From positions 1 to 26,446 of IMG/VR virus record IMGVR_UViG_3300025132_000243: a stretch of DNA of 26,446 bases; one strand, written 5' to 3'. Under the pieces are notes generated by a model. It was not told where the DNA came from, did not search any database, and was given only the letters and a program-made list of their open reading frames with translations. Made by a program: the position numbers and the translations under genes. Within the stretch, counting starts at the first letter, position 1, and every line of letters begins with the position of its first letter. The stretch is from a virus. Below, piece by piece: positions 17,075 to 24,134 of this stretch.

Positions 17075-17253
17075 TGGCTAAAAGATCTGCATTACAGAAA
17101 ATAGAAGAGCATGAAAAGCTTTGTCGTATTATGCAGAAACAAACTTTTGAACAAATAAAAGAAATGAAGGAACGTATTAAAAGAATTGAATATATGATTG
17201 TAGCAGGAATGGGATCTCTTGTTCTCGCTTTAATCATGAACTACATGAAATAA
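17074..17253 (+). CDS. XhlA-like holin candidate
   Basis: 59 residues. Residues ~5-40 form a charged helix with a coiled-coil pattern (FEQIKEMKERIKRIEYM). Residues ~41-58 are a single C-terminal membrane segment (MIVAGMGSLVLALIMNYM). A coiled coil followed by one C-terminal membrane span is the layout of haemolysin XhlA-type holin partners. The gene lies immediately before the peptidase M15 gene and overlaps it by one base (TAATG), a classic holin-endolysin arrangement. Its start overlaps the micro-ORF stop in the same way. The holin role is inferred from topology and neighbour. It could instead be a spanin-like or regulatory membrane protein. Confidence 0.65.
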   Translation: MAKRSALQKIEEHEKLCRIMQKQTFEQIKEMKERIKRIEYMIVAGMGSLVLALIMNYMK

Positions 17254-17729
17254 TGCAACTATCTCGTAATTTTAGCTTACAAGAGCTTATCAAATCAGAC
17301 ACTGCAATACGTAAAGGTATTGATAATAATCCTAATGCAGATCAGATTGAAAAATTAAAAGCATTGTGTGAAAATATTTTACAGCCGGTACGTGATCACT
17401 TTGGTAGAGTTAAAATTACCAGCGGATTTCGTAGCGTAGCATTGTGTGAAGCCATCGGCAGCTCGGCCAGATCGCAGCATGCAAAAGCTGAGGCGGCAGA
17501 TTTTGAATGTATTGGTGTGGACAATGCTGAATTATTTGATTGGATTAAAAATAATCTTTCACCAGATCAATTGATACTCGAGTTCTATACTCCAGGTGAG
17601 CCCAACTCGGGATGGATACACTGCTCGTGGATAGAAGGAACACCAAGAGCTAGTTTCTTACATGCATACAAATCAGAGGGTAAAACTAAATACAAACCTA
17701 TTTTAGGTAAAGCAAAAGATCTAGTTTAA
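17253..17729 (+). CDS. Peptidase M15 endolysin (zinc D-Ala/L-Ala peptidase type)
   Basis: 158 residues, close to the usual length of M15_3-type enzymes. The order of motifs fits: SGFRS at 57-61, SQHAKAEAADFE around 75-86 with His76 and Asp83 (H-x6-D), and WIHCSW with His123. His76, Asp83 and His123 are the expected zinc ligands. The family cleaves peptide cross-bridges or stems in peptidoglycan. With the membrane protein just upstream it makes a lysis cassette. The usual Gly in H-x-x-G-x-A-x-D is replaced (H-A-K-A-E-A-A-D). There is no signal peptide, so release would depend on a holin. A locally GC-rich patch covers the active-site region (17451-17520). It is the last gene of the rightward late block. 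Confidence 0.9.
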   Translation: MQLSRNFSLQELIKSDTAIRKGIDNNPNADQIEKLKALCENILQPVRDHFGRVKITSGFRSVALCEAIGSSARSQHAKAEAADFECIGVDNAELFDWIKNNLSPDQLILEFYTPGEPNSGWIHCSWIEGTPRASFLHAYKSEGKTKYKPILGKAKDLV

Positions 17730-17801
17730 TACCCAAAGCAGACACATAACAAGACTAATCCATAATCCCATTCTTATAACTACACCTGGTCTTAGATCCA
17801 T
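17721..17801 (-). CDS. 26-residue membrane micropeptide candidate
   Basis: On the reverse strand an ATG at 17801 overlaps the last codons of the helicase gene in another frame. The frame runs 26 codons to TAG at 17723-17721, crossing the tail of the M15 gene antisense. The peptide is MDLRPGVVIRMGLWISLVMC followed by LLWVLN: a basic N-terminus and one long hydrophobic span. It accounts for the whole gap between the two convergent genes. A single-span shape and start overlap with the helicase suggest a real coupled small gene, but chance cannot be excluded. No Shine-Dalgarno match beyond GAGGAG about 13 bases upstream. Confidence 0.35.
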   Translation of the reverse strand: MDLRPGVVIRMGLWISLVMCLLWVLN

Positions 17802-19225
17802 TCTTTTAACTCCTCTCCCATTATCTGCGTTGCGATATTAACTTTTTTACGTAAGGCTTTTACTATTCTAGTATCAACAGTATTCTCACATATTATATCT
17901 ATATATGTCATAGGTCTTTCTTGGCCTATACGATCTATCCTAGCCTCTGATTGCTGTCTTTTCTCAAGATCATAACCGTTAGAATAATATATCATGGTAC
18001 TAGCAGCTGTAAGTGTAATACCATAGCCACCAGTCTGGGTGGTTCCTATAAAAAATCTTACCGAAGAATCAGGGTCCTGGAACTTTTGTATATTCTTTTG
18101 TCTATCTTCTTGTGGTGTCAGACCATAATAATCTACAAAAGAATCTGCACCATACTCTTTGCTTATGGCCTCGATTATCTTATGAACATCTCTTTGAAAG
18201 TGGGCCCAGATAACAACCTTACCCTCTATCTCATCTAGTAGATTCATCAATTCTGGCAATCTATTTGTGGGTATCTCCTGTATAACACCGTCATCTGCAG
18301 TAAAATTACCACAAGTTATCTGCTGTAATCTCATAAGTTGGGTCAATACAGTGGCTGTGGTCATCATTTTACCACCAAAACTAGCGAGAGCTAGTCTGCT
18401 CATCTCTTTATATACTTTTGTTTGATCTGGTGTAAGGGTTACTGTACGTTTCATAAACGTTTTCTTAGGTAGATCAAGACACTCATCTTTCAATACCCTA
18501 TAAGAAAATGCTTTTAGTTTTTGTGATAGTTCATCTAGATTCTTATAACCTACAACTATCTGTACAGATCTACCGCTAAAGTTTGCTGTTCTCATCACAG
18601 CATACCTGGTTCTAAATGTGTAGTAAGACTCATGACCCAATAGACCAGGCATCAGGAACTCACATTGTTTGTATAAATCTAGTGGTGATTTGGTTACAGG
18701 TGATCCAGTTAATATTCTATTATATTTGGTAGCCAAACCTAACTGACAAATATTTTTTGTACGTTTAGCCTCTGGGTTTTTTATTGTAGTAGACTCATCA
18801 ATAGCCATTAATGCTCTATGAGAAAATAAAAATTTTTGTGCAAAGTCATAACCCTTCTGCGTAGACAATGCTTCTACATTCATAATTAATATATGTAGGT
18901 CTTCACCTGTTTCAAACAAACCATTTAATGAAGCAGTTTGTTTTTTTGTAATTAGTGGTTGCCATAAAACAGATTTGTAATCTATGTGATCAACAATGTG
19001 TGTAGGTATCTCACCTTCATACCAGTTTTTTACAACACCTTTCGGTGCCACAATTAGAACACCATTAATCTTACCATTATCATAAAGCATAGATATGTTA
19101 TCTATCAATACTTTAGATTTACCTGTACCCATCTCCATAAAATATGCAAAGTATGGTTTATCCCATGACATCTCTAATGCTTTGATCTGATGATCATATG
19201 GCTTAGTCTTAAATTTATAATCCAT
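17792..19225 (-). CDS. SNF2-type superfamily 2 DNA helicase/translocase
   Basis: 477 residues on the reverse strand, the only sizeable leftward gene. Motifs appear in order: a Q-type motif near residue 10 (YDHQIKAL), Walker A EMGTGKSK (31-38), motif Ia (VLIVAPKGVVKNW), motif II DEST (143-146) in ALMAIDESTTIKN, motif III LTGSPV (172-177), motif V around 395-409 (TTQTGGYGITLTAAS) and motif VI QSEARIDRIGQ (425-435). SNF2-like phage proteins are ATP-driven DNA translocases involved in replication, recombination or fork handling; the exact role here is not known. It is convergent with the M15 gene and divergent from the replication operon. Its promoter probably lies in the shared 57-bp gap. A purine-rich stretch (AGAAAGAAGA) just upstream of the ATG may act as the ribosome site. 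Confidence 0.92.
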   Translation of the reverse strand: MDYKFKTKPYDHQIKALEMSWDKPYFAYFMEMGTGKSKVLIDNISMLYDNGKINGVLIVAPKGVVKNWYEGEIPTHIVDHIDYKSVLWQPLITKKQTASLNGLFETGEDLHILIMNVEALSTQKGYDFAQKFLFSHRALMAIDESTTIKNPEAKRTKNICQLGLATKYNRILTGSPVTKSPLDLYKQCEFLMPGLLGHESYYTFRTRYAVMRTANFSGRSVQIVVGYKNLDELSQKLKAFSYRVLKDECLDLPKKTFMKRTVTLTPDQTKVYKEMSRLALASFGGKMMTTATVLTQLMRLQQITCGNFTADDGVIQEIPTNRLPELMNLLDEIEGKVVIWAHFQRDVHKIIEAISKEYGADSFVDYYGLTPQEDRQKNIQKFQDPDSSVRFFIGTTQTGGYGITLTAASTMIYYSNGYDLEKRQQSEARIDRIGQERPMTYIDIICENTVDTRIVKALRKKVNIATQIMGEELKEWI

Positions 19226-19243
19226 AATTTTTCTTCTTTCTAG

Positions 19244-19280
19244 TTGACAACTATATAAACATAATTATATTGTTTGTCAA
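19244..19280. promoter_or_regulatory. Overlapping face-to-face promoter pair in an inverted repeat
   Basis: TTGACAA (19244-19250) and its reverse complement TTGTCAA (19274-19280) border a 37-bp AT-rich element between the divergent helicase and replication operon. Rightward: -35 TTGACA at 19244-19249, 16-bp spacer, -10 TATATT at 19266-19271, start expected near 19278. Leftward: -35 TTGACA at 19280-19275, 17-bp spacer, -10 TATATA at 19257-19252, start expected near 19245. Each -10 lies between the two -35 elements, so the promoters occupy the same DNA. The heptamer dyad could alternatively be a repressor operator. Confidence 0.65.
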
Positions 19281-19282
19281 TA

Positions 19283-19642
19283 ATGTCAGAAAGAAAAGTT
19301 TATTTAGTACAAGAAGTACCTGGTACAAAAGCTGGAACACCTAAAATAAATATTGTAGGTGCTACAAAGTACGGTGATGTAATACCGTTGTTACCAGAAC
19401 TTTCACAAATAATTTTTTCACCGGGTCCATTAATTTTTAAATTAAGAAAATTATTAAAAAATTTTAGACCTGATGATTATTTATTATTAACAGGTGATCC
19501 TGCAATCATTGGTGTTGCATGTTCTATTGTATCTGATATTACAAACGGCAAATACAATTTGTTAAAATGGGATAAGCAAGAAAGAAAATATTATCCTATA
19601 TCAATTAACTTATACGAGAAAGGAGAAGTGAATGACAATTGA
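19283..19642 (+). CDS. Conserved-type phage protein of unknown function, first gene of replication operon
   Basis: 119 residues from the ATG at 19283; an in-frame TTG at 19274 lies inside the promoter repeat and is rejected. Features: N-terminal strand KVYLVQEVPGT, a central LLPELSQIIFSPGPLIFKLRK region, then FRPDDYLLLTGDPAIIGVAC and YNLLKWDKQERKYYPISINL. I recall similar small proteins (DDYLLL-GDP-x-x-IG and LLKWDKQ) in marine phage replication loci, with no assigned function. There is no membrane segment. If the predicted rightward promoter is used, the transcript would start only ~5 bases before the ATG, making this a leaderless or near-leaderless message with no Shine-Dalgarno site. It overlaps the next gene by 11 bases. 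Confidence 0.75.
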   Translation: MSERKVYLVQEVPGTKAGTPKINIVGATKYGDVIPLLPELSQIIFSPGPLIFKLRKLLKNFRPDDYLLLTGDPAIIGVACSIVSDITNGKYNLLKWDKQERKYYPISINLYEKGEVNDN

Positions 19643-20183
19643 TTTTGAACAAGACCAACGAGAAGATTTAAATTCTGTTAACGATGCTAAATCATTATCT
19701 GATCAAGTCGTAAAACTAAAAACATTAGAGGACGAGTTGATAGAAAAAGAAAACGAATTAAAAAAACTGAAACAACATATCGAGATAGTTTCTGGTGAGG
19801 TGATACCTACCATGATGCAAGAGATGAATATCTCTACATTAAAACTAGCTGATGGTTCTTCAGTTGAAGTAAAACCAGTTTATGGTGCTTCTATATCTAT
19901 AAGTAAGAGAGAAGAAGCATACACATGGCTTCGAGAGAACGGCCTAGGTGATCTTATTAAAAATGAGATTACAGTTTCCTTTGGTCGAAACGAAGATAAC
20001 AAGGCGAGCGAATACGCAAACCTTGCGCAAGGTCAAGGGTACGAACCTGTCCAGAAACTTAAGGTCGAACCTATGACACTTAAAGCATTGGTCAGAGAGC
20101 GTCTAGAGTCTGGACAAGAGATGCCCTCTGATCTTTTTAATGTGTTCACAGGAAACAGAACAAAAGTAACAAGGAGTAAATAA
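19632..20183 (+). CDS. Coiled-coil replication-module protein of unknown function
   Basis: 183 residues. Residues ~20-55 form a strongly charged coiled coil (LKTLEDELIEKENELKKLKQ). A compact domain follows: EVIPTMMQEMNISTLKLADG, SVEVKPVYGASISISKREEA, YTWLRENGLGDLIKNEITVS. The C-terminus includes LKALVRERLESG and a basic tail TGNRTKVTRSK. An AGGAG site (19621-19625) lies seven bases before the ATG. It lies just before the candidate ssDNA-binding protein and may act with it in replication, but no family function is known to me. The DNA contains a 14-bp perfect palindrome at 20020-20033 and a locally GC-richer stretch around it. Confidence 0.75.
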   Translation: MTIDFEQDQREDLNSVNDAKSLSDQVVKLKTLEDELIEKENELKKLKQHIEIVSGEVIPTMMQEMNISTLKLADGSSVEVKPVYGASISISKREEAYTWLRENGLGDLIKNEITVSFGRNEDNKASEYANLAQGQGYEPVQKLKVEPMTLKALVRERLESGQEMPSDLFNVFTGNRTKVTRSK

Positions 20184-20185
20184 AC

Positions 20186-20941
20186 ATGAACCAAGTAGCA
20201 GAAAAAAAGACTGCACCACTTCCAACAAATATGTTTGAAGAAGATGCAGCAAAAGGTTTAGGTGCAATAGGTCAAGAAGATCTAGCCTTACCTTTTCTTA
20301 AAATCCTAGGACAACTTTCACCAGAGGTTAACAAACGTGATGGTAAGTATGTTGAAGGTGCAGAACCCGGAATGATTTTTAATTCCGTGACTGGAGATTT
20401 ATACGATGGAGTAAAAGGCATAGATGTAGTTCCATGTTTTTACAAACTCGAATACATCGAATGGAAGGATAGAGGAGATGGACCAGGTGCACCAGTTGCA
20501 ATCTATGATTCTTCTTCTGATATCATGTCCAAAACAAAAGCTGATGCAAACTACAAAGATAGATTGCCTAACGGTAATTATATTGAGAAGACTGCGTCTC
20601 ACTTTGTTATTATCATGGGAGATAGTCCATCAACAGCATTGATATCTATGAAATCTACTCAATTAAAAATTAGTAGAAAATGGAATTCAATGATGTCTGG
20701 AATAAAGTTGAACGGTAAAAACGGAATGTTTACACCGGCATCTTTCAGCCACATTTACAAACTAAAGACTACCCAAATGTCTAACGATAAAGGCACATGG
20801 TTTGGTTGGGAAGTTAGTAAAGTTGGCCCTGTAACTGATCAATCCTTATATGGTCAAGCTAAATCGTTTAGTGAGAATATTTCTAAAGGAAATGTAAAAG
20901 CTAAACATGGCGAGGACAAACCAAAGGAAAGCATTATCTAA
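20186..20941 (+). CDS. Candidate single-stranded DNA-binding protein
   Basis: 251 residues. The N-terminus is a flexible Lys/Ala/Pro segment. The core contains DLALPFLKILGQLSPEVNK, GDLYDGVKGIDVVPCFYKLE, YIEWKDRGDGPGAPVAIYDS, then SMKSTQLKISRKWNSMMSGI and a final beta-rich WFGWEVSKVGPVTDQSLYGQ. The C-terminus is Lys, Glu and Asp rich. Proteins of this type precede the primase and polymerase in many marine phage replication loci, and I suspect an ssDNA-binding role (OB-like sandwich plus charged tail). This is inference; no known SSB signature is decisive. A strong AAGGAG lies upstream of the ATG, which is two bases after the prior stop. A hairpin begins at the last base of its stop codon. Confidence 0.65.
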   Translation: MNQVAEKKTAPLPTNMFEEDAAKGLGAIGQEDLALPFLKILGQLSPEVNKRDGKYVEGAEPGMIFNSVTGDLYDGVKGIDVVPCFYKLEYIEWKDRGDGPGAPVAIYDSSSDIMSKTKADANYKDRLPNGNYIEKTASHFVIIMGDSPSTALISMKSTQLKISRKWNSMMSGIKLNGKNGMFTPASFSHIYKLKTTQMSNDKGTWFGWEVSKVGPVTDQSLYGQAKSFSENISKGNVKAKHGEDKPKESII

Positions 20942-20997
20942 TTCTCTAAGAGAATGAGTGCACAGTGTGGGCCGATTGGGAGACTGAAAGGCCCGCA
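20941..20997 (+). other. Two consecutive RNA hairpins between ssDNA-binding candidate and primase
   Basis: Hairpin 1: ATTCTC (20941-20946) pairs with GAGAAT (20950-20955) around a TAA loop, at the stop codon of the upstream gene. Hairpin 2: TGTGGGCC (20966-20973) pairs with GGCCCGCA (20990-20997), eight pairs with one G-U, loop of 16 bases. Hairpin 2 is GC-rich in an AT-rich genome, and no T-run follows, so it is not an ordinary terminator. It could be a processing or translation-control element, or partly coding if the primase starts at the GTG at 20965. Confidence 0.55.
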
Positions 20998-21006
20998 GCT
21001 ACAGTT

Positions 21007-22644
21007 ATGGAAAAAAGATATATAGAATTTTTTAATGGATATAGGCAGGCCTATGGAGTCGCTGACTTCGAACATCCTGATGCTTATATAGATCATGATA
21101 CAGGTAAAAAGAAACCTGTATACAGATGGAATTACGAAGACCTTACAGATGATATATATCAAGCACATCTTGAGGGTAAACTATCTATAGGTATACAACC
21201 ATGTAATGAAAACTCTGAGGTTAAGTTTGGTGTCATAGATATAGATCCAAAAGACTACGACAATTTTGATAAAAAATTTTACATAGATACAATACAAGAA
21301 TACAAATTACCACTGATACCTGTATCATCTAAAAGTGGTGGACTACATTTATTTTTATTTATGAAAGCTTTTACGAGCGCATCTCTTGTAAAATCTTTTC
21401 TAACAAATCTACTACCAACATTTAAATTAAAACAAGACACAGAAATATTTCCAAAACAAACACAACTAACCAAGGATAATGAGACCGGACAACTGCGTCC
21501 AGGTCAATTTATAAATCTGCCATACCTGGGTGGCAATCATAGGAGAGCCATTAACTCTGATGGCACACAGTTTACACTGGATGAGTTTATGCAGGTAATT
21601 GAAGCAAACCTGACAGACAAAGAAAGACTTACAGATATAACAGACTCAATAGAAAACAAAGACCTTGAAGGTGTGGACGAAGATTTTAAAGATGGTCCAC
21701 CATGTCTAGCAGTATTATCAAAACTCGCAAAAGACCCTAACTTTGATGGCAAAGATAGATTTATGTACAACTACCACGTATTTATGAAGATGAAATTTAC
21801 AGACAACTGGCAACAGAAAGTAAAAAATGCACCAGTCAAATATTTTTCTGGTGATCATGCAAATGCATGGGATGACAAAGTATTGAATGCAAAAGTAAAA
21901 TCTTGGAATAGAAGTACAAAAGGTTATACATGCACACAGAGTCCAATCAGTGATTTCTGTAAAAAAGGTATTTGTGTAAAGAAAAAATATGGAGTCTTGG
22001 CAGGATCAAAAGGTTCTTATCCTGTGCTTACAAATCTTAAGAAGATAGACCTAGATCCAGAACCAGAATATGAATTTGATGTAACAAAACCAGATGGTAT
22101 TGGTACAGCGACAGTACATTGTAGATCTGTAGAACATCTAAATGATCAACGTAAAAGACGTAACTCTATATCAAAAGCTGCAGGATTCCTACCACCATTA
22201 ATTAAAGGTGACCAGGAACAAGCAGTTATGGATACACTGTATGCAACACAAAAGATAGTACATCCACCTATTGGCACATCACCAAAAGAAAAATTACATG
22301 ATGTGTTACACGCAAAAATAAATGGACCTAGAGCTACAAGTGATGCAGCATTCAAAACAGGTTCTGTATTGATAGAGAATGATTATGCATATTTTAAATT
22401 TGATAAATTTTTTGACAAACTTAGGTCTAAGAATTGGAAATACACTGAAGATAAGACTGGTCGTATAATGCAGGTTACATACAAGGATTGTGAGATAGAG
22501 TTTTTAGAACAGAAAAGATATCCGTCAAAAGAAACCGGTAAATATAATTCGTCTACAAAAAATGTTGTGCAGATAAATATTAAATCGTTTGAAGAGGTAC
22601 CTATACATCATACAAAAATAAAACATAAAACGGAGATAATGTGA
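21007..22644 (+). CDS. Archaeo-eukaryotic-type primase (TOTE/PrimPol-like) with Cys-rich C-terminal region
   Basis: 545 residues from ATG 21007; a GTG at 20965 would add 14 residues but puts the start inside a hairpin, so ATG is slightly favoured. No Shine-Dalgarno sequence is clear for either. Numbering here is from ATG. The catalytic half has RYIEFFNGYRQAYG, then FGVIDIDP with the metal-binding Asp78-x-Asp80, SKSGGLHLFLF with His114 (the conserved sGGxH), a TEIFPKQ block at ~145-151 and GQFINLPYLGG at ~166-176. This is the archaeo-eukaryotic primase layout. It makes primers for the polymerase encoded downstream. The C-terminal region has four cysteines at ~233 (GPPC), 309, 318 and 323 (YTC-x8-C-x4-C), reminiscent of the iron-sulphur region of primase large subunit; this is speculative. 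Its end overlaps the UvrD gene by four bases (GTGA). Confidence 0.8.
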   Translation: MEKRYIEFFNGYRQAYGVADFEHPDAYIDHDTGKKKPVYRWNYEDLTDDIYQAHLEGKLSIGIQPCNENSEVKFGVIDIDPKDYDNFDKKFYIDTIQEYKLPLIPVSSKSGGLHLFLFMKAFTSASLVKSFLTNLLPTFKLKQDTEIFPKQTQLTKDNETGQLRPGQFINLPYLGGNHRRAINSDGTQFTLDEFMQVIEANLTDKERLTDITDSIENKDLEGVDEDFKDGPPCLAVLSKLAKDPNFDGKDRFMYNYHVFMKMKFTDNWQQKVKNAPVKYFSGDHANAWDDKVLNAKVKSWNRSTKGYTCTQSPISDFCKKGICVKKKYGVLAGSKGSYPVLTNLKKIDLDPEPEYEFDVTKPDGIGTATVHCRSVEHLNDQRKRRNSISKAAGFLPPLIKGDQEQAVMDTLYATQKIVHPPIGTSPKEKLHDVLHAKINGPRATSDAAFKTGSVLIENDYAYFKFDKFFDKLRSKNWKYTEDKTGRIMQVTYKDCEIEFLEQKRYPSKETGKYNSSTKNVVQINIKSFEEVPIHHTKIKHKTEIM

Positions 22645-24134
22645 TCAGTAGAAAATTATTCGGGCCTCCGGGAACAGGGAAGACAACCAAACTATTAAGT
22701 TATGTAAAAACATTTCTTAAACTTGGTACACCTATTGATAAGATAGGGTACTTTGCATTTACAACCAAAGCAGCTAATGAAGCTATTGATAGAATGTTAG
22801 ATTATCACACAGCTTTTAGTAGAAAAGATTTGAAATATTTTAGGACCCTACATTCTCTGGCATTCACAAGGCTTGGACTTAAAAAATCTGAGGTTATGCA
22901 GGACGAACACTATGAAGACATAGGTAGACAGTTAGGCATAGAGATGACAGTATATTCTAATGGACAGGAGACAACAGGATTTGTAGATTCTAATAGTGAA
23001 TACTTCAACCTTATCAATGCAGCAAGGATCAAGGAAATAGAAATTAAAGATGAATACAATACAGATATGTATTCACAGGAGATGAATAGACAATTGTTAC
23101 AGATTATTTCAGATGAATTAGACAACTACAAAGACTCATACAAACTGGTAGATTTTACAGATATGATTGAGAAATTTAATGTGTCCGAATTGTGTCCAAA
23201 ATTTGACGTAGCTTTTATTGATGAAGCCCAGGATCTATCACCGATACAGTGGAAAATGGTAGATATAATCAAGAAAAATACCAAATATGTTATACTAGCT
23301 GGTGATGACGATCAAGCTATTTATGGCTGGGCAGGCGCAGATGTTAAAAAATTTCAGCAAGAAAAATGTAAAAAAGTCATAATTTTGCCACAATCTTACA
23401 GGGTTCCAAGGTCTGTTCAGAGCATAGCAGATAAGATATTAGACAGAATATCTGACTTAAATAAGGTGCGTAAACAATGGAAAGCAAGAGATGAGGAGGG
23501 AAAAGTAGAATATATTACAGACATTGATGGTCTACCACTACACGAAGGAACCTGGCTGATCCTGGCAAGGTACAATGATAGGCTGACCAAGCTTATGCCA
23601 TCACTAAAAAACAGGGGTGTATACTTTCAATACAAGAATCGTAAGAGTTACAAGGTGTCATTGTTTAGAACTATTCTAAACTACATTAGATGGCAAAAAG
23701 GTGAATTGTTATCTCTATCAGAAGTAAAAGATATTTTAGAATGTGCAAATAGTAATCTCAAACCAACAGAGGAAAAAATGTATGACTTATCAGAGTTTAC
23801 ATTTTCAAAAGATGTAGAATGGTTTGATGAGTTTCAATTGGATTATGAAGAGTGTCTATACATACGTGAGATGTTACGCATGGGTGAAAAATTATCAAAA
23901 GATGCTAGAGTAAAGTTATCTACAATACATGCAGCAAAAGGTGGTGAGGCTGAGAATGTATTATTAATTTTAGATAATACAAAAACAATAAGAGAGTCAG
24001 CAGAAAAAAATGAAGACAAAGCTGATGAAGAAAATAGAGTCTGGTATGTTGGTGTAACAAGAACAAAACAAAATCTATACATCATGTCAGCAAAAAAGGA
24101 GGAACACGGTTATGACATCGAAAGTTTGGGATAA
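22641..24134 (+). CDS. UvrD/PcrA-like superfamily 1 DNA helicase
   Basis: 497 residues from the GTG at 22641, which overlaps the primase stop; a GGAGA site lies six bases before. Motifs: Walker A GPPGTGKTT (8-16), Ia FAFTTKAANEA (38-48), TLHSLAF (69-75), II DEAQD (194-198), III LAGDDDQAIYGWAGAD (219-234), IV QSYR (251-254), V STIHAAKGGEAENV (427-440) and VI VGVTRTK (470-476). All are intact. At 497 residues it is shorter than bacterial UvrD (~720), a usual size in phages. It is a 3'-5' ssDNA translocase family and likely the replicative or repair helicase working with the DNA polymerase. It overlaps DUF3310 by 23 bases, and the strong AAGGAGG site for that gene lies within its coding end. Confidence 0.93.
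   Translation: MISRKLFGPPGTGKTTKLLSYVKTFLKLGTPIDKIGYFAFTTKAANEAIDRMLDYHTAFSRKDLKYFRTLHSLAFTRLGLKKSEVMQDEHYEDIGRQLGIEMTVYSNGQETTGFVDSNSEYFNLINAARIKEIEIKDEYNTDMYSQEMNRQLLQIISDELDNYKDSYKLVDFTDMIEKFNVSELCPKFDVAFIDEAQDLSPIQWKMVDIIKKNTKYVILAGDDDQAIYGWAGADVKKFQQEKCKKVIILPQSYRVPRSVQSIADKILDRISDLNKVRKQWKARDEEGKVEYITDIDGLPLHEGTWLILARYNDRLTKLMPSLKNRGVYFQYKNRKSYKVSLFRTILNYIRWQKGELLSLSEVKDILECANSNLKPTEEKMYDLSEFTFSKDVEWFDEFQLDYEECLYIREMLRMGEKLSKDARVKLSTIHAAKGGEAENVLLILDNTKTIRESAEKNEDKADEENRVWYVGVTRTKQNLYIMSAKKEEHGYDIESLG

Noticed and set aside
17951-18238. 95-codon forward frame inside the helicase
   Set aside because: It lies antisense to helicase motifs V-VI, which are intact; composition looks random.
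20954-21025. 23-codon forward frame over the primase leader (MSAQCGPIGRL...)
   Set aside because: Too short, no ribosome site, overlaps the hairpin and the primase N-terminus; nothing beyond an ATG supports it.
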